Source: Fremontodendron californicum (taxonomy: Eukaryota; Streptophyta; Magnoliopsida; Malvales; Malvaceae). Taken from it: DNA of 64,000 bases. A program made the position numbers and the translations under genes. The stretch covers positions 39,706,814 to 39,770,813 of the forward strand of contig JAULJL010000002.1 in assembly GCA_030761205.1 (NCBI GenBank), given 5' to 3'. Positions within the stretch are counted from its first letter, which is position 1; each line of letters opens with the position of its first letter. The notes under the pieces are model-generated. The model did no database searches. It worked only from the letters and a program-made list of their open reading frames with translations, and was not told the DNA's origin. This document shows, one piece after another, positions 11,490-24,073 of this stretch.

Positions 11490-12560
11490 TGAGAGTTGTT
11501 TGATATGGTCAATTAGATTTGGTAATTTTGGACAAAACATAATTATACGATACAAATATAACATGAAAAAATAATTAAAACACGACACGATACGAAAAAT
11601 AAAATGAACATGATACAAATACATGAATGTGGCAAAATCTATATAAAACGAATTATTAACGTGTCAAGATTTATGTAAATTTATAATAGCTTGAATACGA
11701 TTATGATAGAAAAAATAACACGAACACGATGACACGTTACACAAAATTGGGAGTTATTTGAATAGTGTCAATTAGACTTGACAATTTCGGACACAATATG
11801 ATTATACGATATGAACAAAATATGAAAAAAAAAATTAAAACACAACACAAAAAATAATATGAACACGACACAAATAGAGGAACGTATCAAAATCTACATA
11901 AAACCAATTATTAACGTGTAAAAATTTATATAAATTTATAATACTTTAAACATATGATAAAATAACAAAAACACGTTACGAACATATATTTTTTTCTCTA
12001 AATTGAATCATTATGACAAATTATGCAAAACATGGAATGAATTGAGACACGACACTGTACACAAATTTTTTTCTAAATTGAATCACAATGACAAACTATT
12101 CAAAATATTTGGATGAATTGAAAACGGCACGAATACAACATGAAAAAAATAATTAAAATACGGCACGAAGGATAACATGAACACAAAACAAATACACGAA
12201 CGTCTCAAAATCTACATAAAAGAATTATTAACATGTAAAAATTTATATAAATTTATAATATTTTGAACACACGAAAAAATAACACAAATACGACACGAAT
12301 ATGTCAAAATCTATATTAAACTAATAATTAACTTTTAAAAATTATATAAATTTATAATATTATGAACATACGAAAAATAAAACAAACACGAATACTTTGA
12401 ACACATACAAAAATGACACAAATATGAAACGAAAAATAATATGAACATGACACAAAATATTTGAAACCGAAATGATTTGAAATCGAAAAAATTCGAATCC
12501 GAAAAGTTACAAACTCGAAAAGACCTAAACTGGATATGACTCGAATCCGAAATAATTTAA
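11490..12560. repeat. Decayed ACACGACACG-rich element(s), hAT-like
   Basis: acacga and cacgac motifs recur with blocks such as caattagatttggtaattttgg (about 11510) and caattagacttgacaatttcgg (about 11770), so the region contains internal duplications. The motif style matches the outer hAT element at 53312-62896, which starts tagatttggcaattcg. Termini and TSDs could not be fixed here. The end of the block, about 12460-12560, is rich in cgaaa/cgaatccg repeats. Confidence 0.55.
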
Positions 12561-13821
12561 GATCCAAAATATATCATTAGTGTTAATCAAAAGATAAAAT
12601 AAATATACAAAATATTTTAAAATGACCTAATTAATCTCTAAATCATATGACAAAAATTCAAATACCATAATTACCCTTCAAACTATAATTAATGACATGA
12701 CTTATGTGACAAATGAATGATATTTCAAAATCATAAATTCTTTACTTTCATGCATTTGGGGATAATTTTTATAGTTAGTTATTATTATAGATTTTTTTTT
12801 AAAAAATTAAAATCCCTTGCTAAGCTACCCAATAATATCCCAATTACCAAGAAAACCCTTAAGAACATGAGTAACACTATTGCTAAGGTGGCAAAAAATT
12901 ATGATTTCAATTTCCTCAATCAAAGCATTAGATTGAATATAGGGATAGTTTTTATAATATGTTATAGATGTTATAGATTAAATAAATGAGTTGATAATGA
13001 GCTTTGTAACCCAGTTGATCAAATTTGACTTTAAAATATATTAAATAATTAAATCACATGTTGTTGCAAATGTATCACTAAAATTGTTTTTTGTTAAGTC
13101 AAATTGGGGTTTGATAATTAATTAAATCACACGTATATATCGTCATCAAAGGAAAAATGAAAATCATGTGTTTAGATTTTAGAAGCAGCAGCAGCCAGCC
13201 TATACGTGGAAGTCCATAATAAATAGACATTTTTTATACTACACTAACAATATTGCAAGGAAAACCACATTTTCTTAAATTTTTACATTATTTGTATTAA
13301 AATTATAAAATATACTCCTGTTGATTTCTTTCTTTCTTTCTTTCCTTTTTATTTATTTTAATTTCTACTGCTGACGGGGACGAAGAATTAAATGTAATAA
13401 GAAAAAAAAATAACAATATTTTAAAAATTGTTTGTGGAATATAAATTTTTTTATGTATGTAATAATAATCCATTTTTTATTATAGACATATTCATGCTAT
13501 GTGCATTTTTTTTTTAGTAAAAATACATATTTAAAAAATGTCTCAGAATTTATTATTATTTTTTTTCAAATTTTGTACACTTTATTTATTTATGTAACAA
13601 GAAATTTCAAACTATCAATTTGGATTTTCAATTTTAGTTTTTATTTAATCAATTTTAATAGGGAATTTCACTTAAGGAACTTCATATAAAACTTTGCCAT
13701 AGTATATAGATAGAGAAAGAAAAAAAAAATAAAAAATTAACAAGTTGGATGTCAAAATCATAGACTTTAATTTCTAGATGCTACTCTCATCTCATGTTAA
13801 GAGGGGTACCAAAAATCAACT
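12561..13821. other. AT-rich intergenic DNA
   Basis: No gene was found. It contains a TTTC microsatellite near 13328 and homopolymer runs. Open frames are T/A-rich and look like chance. Confidence 0.5.
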
Positions 13822-14477
13822 TAATTAGCAGGAGGACCAGAATCATTTGGCATATCTGGGTGGAATTTGTATGGCAAAAACACACAATATCCCAATTTCT
13901 TGTCCAATATTACAGCAATTTTTTCACTTCTGGTCCAACACAAGAAAAAAGAAAACCCTCCTGTCGATAACTGGACAAAGAAATAAGCCTTCAATGTTGT
14001 CATGGTTGGACAAGGATATTAATCTCTGTAAGCAGTGTCTGCAGAGATTCAGCCATCTTATTTGATATTTCCTTTTGTTCTAGATTAGTAAGTTGAGTTG
14101 CTGGACCTGCAAATATTAAAATTCAACAGCCGGTACTGAATTGCCTTAACTCTTAAATAAGTTCAGGAAGGTATGAAATGAGTTAGCCGCTATGTGGACT
14201 TCCATTTTCTTTTTTTTCTTTTTTTTCCTTATAATATAATGCCTGTGGAAAAATGTTAAAAAAAAGAAAAAATATTTCATTAATAGCATTTATGTTATTC
14301 GGACTCTTAATTTAAAAAAAAAAAATATGTATTCGATATATATATATATATATATATTTGGATATGGGTATATGAAAAAATTAAGTATACCTGTATCGAA
14401 CACATTCATATATCCGACATTCACATGATTCGACTGTTCAATGAAAGGGAACCTGTTTTGCTTCCTTGGCTGCAGCC
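13822..14477 (-). pseudogene. Possible decayed gene fragment, product unknown
   Basis: On the minus strand a possible exon 14477-14454 has an acceptor (tgttgcag) and a donor-like gttccc. It can join in frame to a block starting near 14110 (acceptor tatttgcag) that reads about PATQLTNLEQKEISNK, MAESLQTLLTEINIL and then a TGA at 14002-14000. The helix-forming composition looks protein-like. A second open frame continues to 13821 and ends PDMPNDSGPPAN. That order would need a frameshift. I do not recognise the family. It could be a real small gene, a decayed remnant or chance. Confidence 0.25.
14330..14432 (+). repeat. Dispersed repeat, decayed copy
   Basis: It carries the family order attcgata...ggatatgggtat...tatcgaacacattcatatatccgacattcac, interrupted by an (AT)n run at about 14336-14357. 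Same strand as the 10063 copy. Confidence 0.5.
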
Positions 14478-15886
14478 TGCAACATAAGAGGATAGTATAC
14501 CTGCTTTCTTAACTACAACTATCATGAGATTTAATTTTTAATTTGATATAATTACAAGAAAACTTTCAAGTTGAAGGTGACAAATACTTATTTATCAGTG
14601 CCTATTAAACTTTGTAAGAGCCTGGACTTCCAGTTGGAATGCTTGAAATGAAACTCTTTGTGTCATAGTTTTCATCTTTTGGATGAATGAAGATGTGCCA
14701 AATAAAGCCTTCTGGCACTCATTGTGTCAAAACCTAATGAACCCCATTCCAACCAAATCATGTGGTGATGCCCAGGCTAGGCTAGCATAGGCTTTCAATT
14801 TTTCTTTTCCATATTTCACCACAAAAAAGAAGAGAAAAAAAAAAATGTTCCAAATCCAAGCCAATTATACTAGTGATTCACATAAACTGCAGTACTGCTC
14901 AATGATGAATGATCTCACCATTCAAAAGTAAGAAGTACCCATCTTTTTATACCAAATCAGCATTTTGAATTTAATACCTAGGCCCTTTTAGGGCTTTATA
15001 TAGATTTAGCATTTTCATATATAATACGAAAATATGATAAGAATATAATATGTTTAATAAATATAAAAATAATATAATAAATATGATTAATACGATTTAG
15101 CATTTTGATTCATTTAATAATTTATGTTTGTTTCTATTTATACGAGTGACATAATAAAAAAAATATACACAAACTATCTAGTTTAACTTTATATTGACCA
15201 GAACTTTTTAAACATTGCAATCAAATTAAAATCCATAAATAAAGATTTTAAGAGAAAGAAATATTATTCAGCCATTTTGGTAGCTTTGATCTTTTATAAG
15301 ATGAACTTTTTTATACATATAAAAAAAAAAAACTTGATATTTCAATTTGAGCACGGCTCCTTTCTTTACATTTTTTATTAGCACTAATATTTCTTAATTT
15401 TTTATTGACATGTAAAAAATTCATAATCAATAATCTAGTCCTATTCCTATACATGTCAATGATAGTAATTTTTTTTGTGAATGGTATATAATCATAAGTA
15501 AACCAAACCCATTTTATGTAATATAAGAAAAACCAAGGTAGAGTTGAATTCAATTTTAAATATCATAGCATAGGTGAAGTAATAAATGTCTTTATATGAG
15601 CTAAAAAAATCTTGATGGTAATTTTAATTATCACTCTGTTTCAATTGGAAGTAAAAATTAAAATAATAATAATAATAATCCCAACATTGAAAGATTGCAT
15701 TATCTTAAAAACAACAAAATCTTCAACCCCTGGAATAGAATACAACGATTTATGTATGTCAATTGTCACATATAACTGTAGGTAGATTTACGTAGGCGGC
15801 TCTCTCGTGAGTCATAACCAATTTCCGCTTCGGCCTTGGTCAATTTTACACCCTCTCCTTCCCCTCACCTTCCTCCCTTTCTTCCT
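14478..15886. other. Intergenic DNA upstream of the DUF1645 gene
   Basis: No supported gene. A stretch at 15020-15120 (aataatataataaatatgattaatacgat) resembles one at 39205-39320, so it is a minor dispersed AT-rich repeat. Confidence 0.45.
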
Positions 15887-15894
15887 TATAAAAT
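15887..15894 (+). promoter_or_regulatory. TATA box of the DUF1645 gene
   Basis: tataaaat sits about 62 bases before the ATG at 15956, after a long CT-rich tract. It lies downstream of the in-frame ATG at 15836, which argues that the 15836 ATG is not the translation start. Confidence 0.65.
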
Positions 15895-15955
15895 CCTCTC
15901 ATTTCTATCTTTACCTTGGTTCTTAAACCCGAATCTTCAGAGCCCAAAGAAGCCA

Positions 15956-17131
15956 ATGGACATGGAAGTGGTGGTGCCGGTCCCGGTCCCTGCAGTGGAC
16001 TTCAACTTCGATAGCACATGTTCATCTCCATACATGACTGCTCCTTCAAGTCCTCAAAGCTTTGGCAATTTCTTCTTCAGTGCTCCAACCAGTCCTACTC
16101 GTGCTTCTTCTTTATATCGTGAGCTTAACGATTTGTCTCATGCCACCAATTCTTCCTCTGCAGTCGCTTTCGAATGGGAGGAAAAGCTTGGTACCCCAAA
16201 AGGAAAAGGTTTTGATGGCAGAGTTTATAGAGAAGATAAAACCAGCAATGATGATGATGGTGATGGGTGTGAAGATTTCGAGTTCAACTTTAGTGGGCAG
16301 TTAGAGAGGACTTCTTTGTCAGCTGAGGAGCTTTTCGATGGTGGAAAGATCCGGCCCCTGAAACCCCCGCCTGGCTATGAACAGTTTTCAAGTACCGTTT
16401 CTTCTCCAAGATCTCCAAAATCAAGAGCTTTCCGGAAGAAGGATTTTGATCCATTTGAAGTAGCGATCGAGAAATCTCGTAAAAGAGTCGTCGTACTCAA
16501 AGAACCACCACAACAGGAGCAAAAGAACATACAATTACAATCACAACAACGAGGGAGAGAAAGAACTTCCGGTTCTTCTTCTTCTTCTTCTTCTTCTTCA
16601 AGCTACAACTACGTTCATAAGAAAAGCAGATCTTTGTCTCCTTTTAGAGTATCTGACATCATGTTCGAGCAAGAGGAAAGTTCATCACAATCCGAAAAAA
16701 CCATTGCTTCAACAACAAGCAATCATAAATCTTATGTTTCTTCAATCCTGTCGGCTATTTCGTTTTCAAAAGGTAACAGAAAATGGAAGTTGAAAGACCT
16801 TTTATTGTTTAGGAGCGCGTCAGAAGGCAGAGCAACAAGTAAAGATCCCCTTAAAAAATATGCTCTCTTGTCTAAGAAAGATCAGCCAGAGGATATTAAA
16901 AATTCAAGCTTCCGTTCCAGTGAGAGTAGTATTGGTTCCATGTCCGGTTCAAGGAGGAGAGCACCGGTTTCGGCTCACGAGTTGCATTACACGGCGAACC
17001 GGGCTGTCTCGGAGGAGATGAGGAGGAAGACTTTTTTACCTTACAAGCAGGGCCTCCTTGGATGCTTGGGGTTCAACCCTGGAATGCATGAGATTTCCAG
17101 GGGTATTGTGTCTTTGACACGTGAATCCTGA
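15956..17131 (+). CDS. DUF1645 family protein, intact single exon
   Basis: One exon of 391 residues beginning MDMEVVVPVPVPAVDFNFDS. Known DUF1645 signatures are seen in order: SPYMTAPSSPQ and FFSAPTSPTRAS near the N-terminus, FEWEEKLGTPKG at about 60-75, FEFNFSGQ, PLKPPPGYE, a serine run, then KWKLKDLLLFRSASEG at about 275-300 and a basic C-terminus RRRAPVSAHELHYTANRA...LLGCLGFNPG. The 15836 ATG is rejected because the TATA box lies after it. DUF1645 proteins are plant-specific and poorly understood; a rice member has been linked to grain size and stress tolerance. No frameshift is seen. Basic clusters suggest a nuclear location (inference). Confidence 0.88.
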   Translation: MDMEVVVPVPVPAVDFNFDSTCSSPYMTAPSSPQSFGNFFFSAPTSPTRASSLYRELNDLSHATNSSSAVAFEWEEKLGTPKGKGFDGRVYREDKTSNDDDGDGCEDFEFNFSGQLERTSLSAEELFDGGKIRPLKPPPGYEQFSSTVSSPRSPKSRAFRKKDFDPFEVAIEKSRKRVVVLKEPPQQEQKNIQLQSQQRGRERTSGSSSSSSSSSSYNYVHKKSRSLSPFRVSDIMFEQEESSSQSEKTIASTTSNHKSYVSSILSAISFSKGNRKWKLKDLLLFRSASEGRATSKDPLKKYALLSKKDQPEDIKNSSFRSSESSIGSMSGSRRRAPVSAHELHYTANRAVSEEMRRKTFLPYKQGLLGCLGFNPGMHEISRGIVSLTRES

Positions 17132-19149
17132 TCTGGTGTACCTTTTGTTGAAATCATATAGTTTTCATATTTTCTTTCTTTTATGTTTCAAAAAAGAAAA
17201 AAAAGATTATATATGGTTATTGGATCAAAATCTATTTGTTTGTTTATATAGTGTCTCTATCCATGAAATGGGCTCAAACTCTAATTTTGTATGAAATTAC
17301 ATCACTGATAAAAGGACAGCTATAGATTAGTTAGATGCTTCAAACAAACTACCCTTTTTGTTAGGTTTATTTGGGAAAGTTATTTTACTAGTTAAGTATT
17401 ATGTTTAAACAAAATCGGTCAGTTTCTTCATGAAATCACTTTCAAATCTCAAAATCTGCAATCCATTCACTTATCCTCATATTACAACTTGTCGACTTCT
17501 TTTGTATTAAAAAAAAAATAATTTATGTTTAAACAAAAGGCACAACCTTGTTCTTTACTGTTTATCAAGTAATTTGATGGGATTTTCTGAAATTATCAAG
17601 TGATAAGAATTACTACTAATATTTTAAGGTATATGTTAAAAAATCAGATTATCATTGAGCAGAGGTAGATTTTCAATGCATAGAAAAAACAGGTCAGTGT
17701 GTAAGCAGCTTCTGGTTTGGTTGAGTTGGTTCGAAATTGTTATCTGGTGCCTATGACTTTTCAATTCAGATTAATCAATCAACCGGGAAAAGTGTTGCTT
17801 GAATTCATTTTCTCTTAATAAAAACGCTAGTTTATGCATTCCAAGCTAGATCTCAGCAAAATTGAAATGTTGGAAAATAATACCACACAGCATATGGGTT
17901 AAGCCAAAAGAAAAGGAAAAAAAGAGACCGCACATGGGAGTGGAAAAGCTAGTTCTATACCATAATCATTAGGTTGTGGAATAATGATGCTTATATAGTT
18001 TAAAGTAGTGTATTTTGAGTTTTTACAGTCAAACAAAAGGTGGAAGAATCAATCAGAACAGATAAATCCAAACTAACAAAACCTGCCTTTTTTCCTTCAT
18101 TTTGTGACCATGATTTTTCCATCACTCCATCTGCAATGAACTGTCGGCCAAAATGGCCTCATAAATCTTGGTAGGCTCAGCTCAAGCATGTGCATTGCCT
18201 TAAAAATTCAACCAATCTAACTTGCTGTCGTCTTGTACTTAAAAGTTTCAAAGAAATATGAAAGTTGAACAAACAACAAGAGTAAAGAATGGTAAAGCAG
18301 GCAATTAAAAAGTTTCACAGGGTCATCTCAATGTGCCCCTAATGATGGTCAAGTGTTGTTTATCTTCTGTTGTAATGCTTTCAGTCCGTACCATTCTCTG
18401 TGTTTAAAATTAGACTCTTTCTCGATAATTATCGATCAATTTGCTTCGATGTAATTTGATCAGATGTTCTTATACAATTAAGTTGACGATAGTTCAAATC
18501 TAGCAAAGGGTCCTTGATCAATGTAGAATGCAGCCTAGTAGTAATTATAACTGGTACAAAAATCATAGTTTGCACTATTGACTACTATAACTTCATTTTT
18601 GCTTCTTATTACAGCCTGATGTTATCAATTACCATAAGAGAAATGAGAAAAAAAGAAGTAACTAAAAGAATAAAAAGGTAGATAATTAGTATACTGTGTC
18701 ATGCTTTTGTAAGGCATTTATATTTTCCTGTAGGGAAAAGAAGGAGCGACCAGTCATGCATATATACAATGCTAGCTTTACAGGAAGTCTAGCCATGTCG
18801 ATTATATATATAGGAGACCCACAAGAAATCTTGCAATCATGGTCACTTTCCTTTATCCTCTCTTAATTCTTTGAAGGTGGTTTGGAGTGGAAAAGGTAAA
18901 AAGAAAGGAGATCTATAGGATTGGTTATGGCCTATGATATGTGATGCAATAATGACTGATCTAATCCTACTTCACATTAATATATATGCAAAATTTTCTG
19001 TATTAGAAAAAGATATAAAAAAAAAAAAAAAAAGCTTGTCTCATTGATGATAATGACAATGATGTTGCTGATGATGATGATGTTATAATGGCAAGACTGG
19101 TGCCTGTTTTTGTTCTTATGGTGTTCCGATTCTTATTTTTTTTTGAAAT
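17132..19149. other. Intergenic DNA
   Basis: 3' flank of the DUF1645 gene followed by ordinary non-coding DNA. No gene, RNA or clear repeat was recognised. Confidence 0.5.
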
Positions 19150-19290
19150 ATTTGTGTTCGATACATATTCGGACATGAATACGAAAATATGATCCTCCAA
19201 AGACCCTCCAAATACATTGAAAAATTAAAAAAAAAAAGAAAAACTGAAATATCCATATCGGACATTCACATTTGAGTCCAAATAACATAG
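19150..19290 (+). repeat. Dispersed repeat, decayed copy
   Basis: attcggacatgaatacg, gaccctccaaatacatt, tatcggacattcac and a terminal aataacatag follow the same order as the copy at 10063-10236, on the same strand. Confidence 0.6.
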
Positions 19291-19603
19291 GTTCAGAGTT
19301 ATTGGCTTTGCATTGCATGGTTGTTTGTGATATAATGTTATGAATTTATGATTGTTGATGACTGCTTCAGTAGCATCATGTCTGATAGGGGACAAGAATT
19401 TTGTATGTATATCATTTCACGTACAAGCACCCCCATGATCATTGATCTCCGACAGTACTGAATGACCCAATAGCCTGACCACTCCCCTGATCTCTACATC
19501 TTGATCGTAACAACTAATCAATGACAAAGGAGATCAGCCTAAGTGCAAATGGCAAACTTTAGTCGATGGTGAAAATTGGGCAGCCTTAATAAAAGCTGAT
19601 CAT

Positions 19604-19677
<74 letters not shown>

Positions 19678-21109
19678 GAGCTCATGCATTTAATTTGCAC
19701 CAAATTCTTGCTTGACAAAGCAAGACATACTCATGGTTAATTAGCAAGTACGTTCACTTGACTAAACTTTGCCTTTACTTTCATCAAATTTTCATGATCA
19801 ATTTCCCTTTGTTGGCGTGGAATACAATCTTTTGACTGAATTTCTTTGGCAACTTTCTTAGAAAATGAGTGAACTTCCAAGATTGGGTATGGATGTTCTA
19901 AGAGAAGGGAGTGAGAGTGAGAGAGAGAGAGAGAGAGGGATTGGAAAGTTAAAAAGACAAAGTCAAAAGTAGTTTTTATGATGCAAACCAAAGAGAAACA
20001 AGACATTAGTACCATGTCCCAGTTAGTATCATTTCTTACCACTGCAAGATCAACTGTTAGTATCTGAATATGATGATGAGGCTTGGTTAGCCAACCCATT
20101 TTTCTCCAATGCAGAACGATAAGAGCTTTACGCAGCGCAACCCTAGTGTTCGGCTGGAGCTACTGCGGTGCAGTTGAAGAATTTTCCTCGCACCATACCC
20201 ACGATTTGAGGTCAATCGTCACTAAAGTCTTTGGGATCCAGTGGAGATTTGCAAGCTGCGATGGGTACTAATTCTCATTATTACCTCAACATAAAAACTA
20301 TACTGAGAGAAAAGCTCACTCAAGCAGCCAAAAGAAAGAAGAGTTTAGAAGACAGATAAGAAATTAAAATCAGAAAACGAAAATAGCAGACATGGAGGTT
20401 GGGTTAGGGGGCTGAAGAAGAATTAGTTGATAGAGATGAAAGGGACCTCTATCAAATAAGCTACACAACTGGCCCATGCTCCAGTAATAAGGACCATATC
20501 ATCTACTAATTTTCCATGAGCAACATACTTTAACTCTGGTCTAAAAGATATAGGGAACCTCATGCAGATGTATTGTTAATGGTTTTGAGCCACTACATGC
20601 CAGAATCTTGAATGAGCTCCCAGATCATCCTTCGAACAAATAATACATGAAAAACTAAATTCTAAGAATTATATAAACAGACACATATTTGGCTCAAATT
20701 TTCTTGGTTAAAATGTTGCAATGTTTAAAAATTCAATCAAAGTTGAAATACAGCTTAAATTCCAAAATAAAAGCAAAAGTAGAAAGAAGGCATGAATAGT
20801 ACATGTTCAGGAGTGTACTAAAGTTGCATATTTCAAAATTCAAATCACCGGACTTTTTGTCAATTAAAAAGAAATTGATAAAATGTCTCAATGGATCACA
20901 AAATACTTACAGAGATCAAGGACTTTTAGCACACAACAGAAGCTCCTCTTAAAATCAATATTCTACGATAAAGGACTGTGATGAGAGCTGCCATATTGGT
21001 TCATTCTTTACACAGCAATACAGCATGCATGTTCCGTAATATATCCGCAACCTGCTACAACATATAATCAGTATCTGCGATGAAATACAATTAAAGTAAA
21101 CATTGTTAA
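19291..21109. other. Intergenic DNA with a long AT microsatellite
   Basis: An (AT)n run spans about 19608-19674. A short GC-richer island at about 20095-20275 carries CpGs and stands out from its surroundings, but I could not assign it. A GA microsatellite lies near 19912-19938. No gene is supported. Confidence 0.45.
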
Positions 21110-21898
21110 GCTTTCTGGCAACGTCCTTCTGATAACTCCGCTTAGCTTTCTGGAAAACATTGTTAAGTTAATACTAGTAATCGTTAAAACAAGCATAAAG
21201 CATGAAAAGCACAAGCTTATTGAAGGGTTACTTACTGCTTCAATCTGTTCAAGAGCACGAGCTGCTTTCTTCTGTTCCTTCTCTTTGGCTGCGCTCTCTT
21301 TCCGCGTAGTAGTAAGCCTCTTAGAAACATTTTTTTAATTTGTGCCGTTGACCAAGATCATGGTTTCGAATACTTGATGGGTTATTCGATATGTAAAATT
21401 TGCAGAAATCACCCCATTCATCCCCTAACTCACACAAAACTGAACACAAAACCAAAAAAAAAAAAAAAGAATAAATTTGTGCGTATAGAGCTAAATAACT
21501 GGGGGAAAAAAGAAACTTAATTCATTGAAACTTTTAATGTAAAATAATCACGATAAACAACGTTATACAAAAATCAAGGGAATTCATCGATAATTTCAAG
21601 CATTAATGCAAAAGGAGTGAAAAGTTGAGGTTTTTAATTTCTTCATTGATTGTAAGGGAATAAAATAAAAAGGAACAAAGTTTTGGATATTACCTCAGAC
21701 ATGTCTGCGAAAATCTGATCTAATTGTTCAAATTTTGGGTGATGATTACAGGTGATATAAAGGATTGCTTTAAAACCTAAATTCTTTTCTTCCTTGTTTC
21801 TAGAGGGGGATTGAAATAATTGAATCGAGCGGGTTTTGCTTCCTATTTTGAAATGGGAACTGGGTTCAAAACCGACGAAACTCGGACATCGCGCTGAA
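21110..21898 (-). pseudogene. ZOP1-like zinc-finger pseudogene, duplicated 5' third (copy B)
   Basis: Nearly the same as 23275-24073: 5' leader, exon 1 reading MSE with its donor (21702-21694), an exon 2 remnant (about 21442-21233) with FCKFYISNNPSSIRNHDLGQ, and an exon 3 scrap KRSYQKDVA near 21115-21150. A stop in WVS*G, a shift just after it and further indels after GQRHK break the frame. Copy B starts exactly where copy A is cut off, so it is a tandem partial duplication, not a separate gene. Confidence 0.75.
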
Positions 21899-24073
21899 AC
21901 GACAGAGCACCTTTAACAGATCTCATGGGATTTAAAGAAGCTGAAACGACAGGCCCAGGTGCAGTCTCATTTTGACTTTTAGCAGCACTTTTGCTATCTG
22001 CAACTGGTGCCGCCCCTGAAGTTGGAAATGCCTTTTTCAAACTAGGATCTCTTGATTTAGGATTTGATGAAGCTTGAGCCTTGGAGTATGCCTCTTCCCG
22101 TGTCACCCACCTGCCTGATGCATTCCCTCTAAGTAAATATACCAGAAACAACATTTAATCAAATAGATTATCTTAGAGAAGAAATAAAGAAAGGAAAAAA
22201 CTTTGAGGTATATTGCAGATTCATACCTATAGAATCAGAATAGTAAAAGCCTGACTTTGGATCATAGTATAAACCATAGCTTTGCTTGTAGTAATAGCCT
22301 GAACTACTGTCATACTCCCAGTCTGCATCAAGCTGTATCAGTTAGAATAGTACTAAACTCAATATAAAAATGATACATAAACCAATGATATCTTATGCAT
22401 TTAGATTAATAATAAAAATGCCCGATTTGTAAATCAAGAATAATATATAATGCCTGAAAGAGATTAAGGCCACATATCCATCAGGCCCTGCTTCTTGAGC
22501 ATCAGCTACCAAATTAGCACCCAAAAAAAGTTCAGCGGGGTTTGCCACTTCGCCTGGCAGCTTTCGCAATGCGATAGAAGATTAAACCTAAAATTTAAGA
22601 GTTAGTTTTGAAAAAAAGAATGGCAAACCAACAAAGACAAAGAAACACTCAAACTGAATATGGACCAGAATACAACCAATGAAAGTTGCTGATTCTTCGG
22701 GCTCAGCTATCTTGAATCATGTCTAGGATTAAGTATTGCCACAATCAAATGTGTTTAACAAGACTCATGCTCATGATTCTAATAAATGTTTTAAATATAC
22801 TAGGTTAGACATTCATTTTCCTGCTATAATCCAAACTCAAAAGCTCCACTATTAACCAAGGAAATTTAGCAATAGCAATACAGCTGGATGAAGCCAGCCT
22901 TGCTGTCATGTAAATACTCAAGCAGACCTGTTAATCTCAGCCGAAATCGGTTGCATATATCCTAGGTTTGATATTCTCCTCTTTAAACAGAATACAAGAC
23001 TGAATTAAACAAACTTCTAACTTCTCAGTAAGTCAGTCACAACATAAGATGTCTACCATCAGCTCAGTTTCTTTAATAGCCCTACGTAGAATGAAAAGGC
23101 TTTAAGACCATACAATCAGGCAGGTGACGACTGCAACCCAAAATTTCAAAAGAAACCAAAAACTTGTATTATTACCATAACTTGTACTATTTTGAAAAAA
23201 AGGAAGTTCAAGATGACTTGCACTTACCTTTCTAACCATCTAATGTATGAGCATTAGAATCTCTTGCCTTAAAACTAGCAACGTCCTTCTGATAACTCCG
23301 CTTAGCTTTATGGCAAACATTATTAAGTTAATACTAGTAATCGTTAAAACAAGCATAAAGCATGAAAAGCACAAGCTTATTGAAGGGTTACTTACAGCTT
23401 CAATCTGTTCAAGAGCACGAGCTGCTTCCTTCCGTTCCTTCTCTTTGGCTGCTCTCTCTTTCTGCGTAGTATTAACTAGTAAGCCTCTTAGCAACATTTT
23501 CTTTGTGCCGTTGACCAAGCTCATGGTTTCGAATACTTGATGAGTTATTCGATATGTAAAATTTGCAGAAATCACCCCATTCATCCCCTAACTCACCCAA
23601 AACTGAACATAACCCCCCCCCCCCCAAAAAAAAGGATAACTTTGTGCGTATACAGCTAAATAACTGGGGGGAAAAAAAGAAACTTAATTCATTGAAAATT
23701 TTACTGTAAAATAATCACGATAAACAACGTTATACAAAAATCAAGGGAATTCATCGATACTTACAAGCATTAATCCAAAAGGTGATCAGTTGAGATTTTT
23801 AATTTCTTTATTGATTGTAAGGGAATAAAATAAAAAGGAACAAAGCTTTGGATATTACCTCAGTCATGTCTGCGAAAATCTATGTTAGGAGACTATTGGT
23901 TCAAATTTTGGGTGATGATTACAGGTGATATAAAGGAATTGCTTTAAACCCTAAATTATTTTCTTCCTTGTTTCGAGAGGGGGATTGAAATAATTGAATC
24001 GAGCGGGTTTTGCTTCCTATTTTGAAACGGGAACTGGATCCAAAACCGACGAAACTCCGACATCGCGCTGAAA
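21898..24073 (-). pseudogene. ZOP1-like (C2H2/OCRE zinc-finger) pseudogene, truncated copy A
   Basis: On the minus strand: exon 1 MTE (23867-23859). Exon 2 (about 23603-23397) has FCKFYISNN, IRNHELGQRHKENVAKRL and ERAAKEKERKEAARALEQIE. An exon 3 scrap is KRSYQKDVA (about 23310-23275). Next comes a remnant NLVADAQEAGPDG (about 22480-22540). The OCRE exon 22322-22227 has DWEYDSSSGYYYKQSYG. Exon 22126 onward has GRWVTREEAYSKAQASSNPK and SASLNPMRSVKGA. The order matches plant ZOP1, a nucleic-acid-binding factor in RNA-directed DNA methylation and splicing (family knowledge). Disabling changes are an in-frame stop near the exon 2 start, frameshifts in exon 2, and loss of everything after SVKGA, where copy B is joined. 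A functional gene presumably exists elsewhere. Confidence 0.8.

Noticed and set aside
15836..15955. In-frame ATG 40 codons upstream of the DUF1645 start
   Set aside because: It lies before the TATA box at 15887, so it is not in the mRNA.
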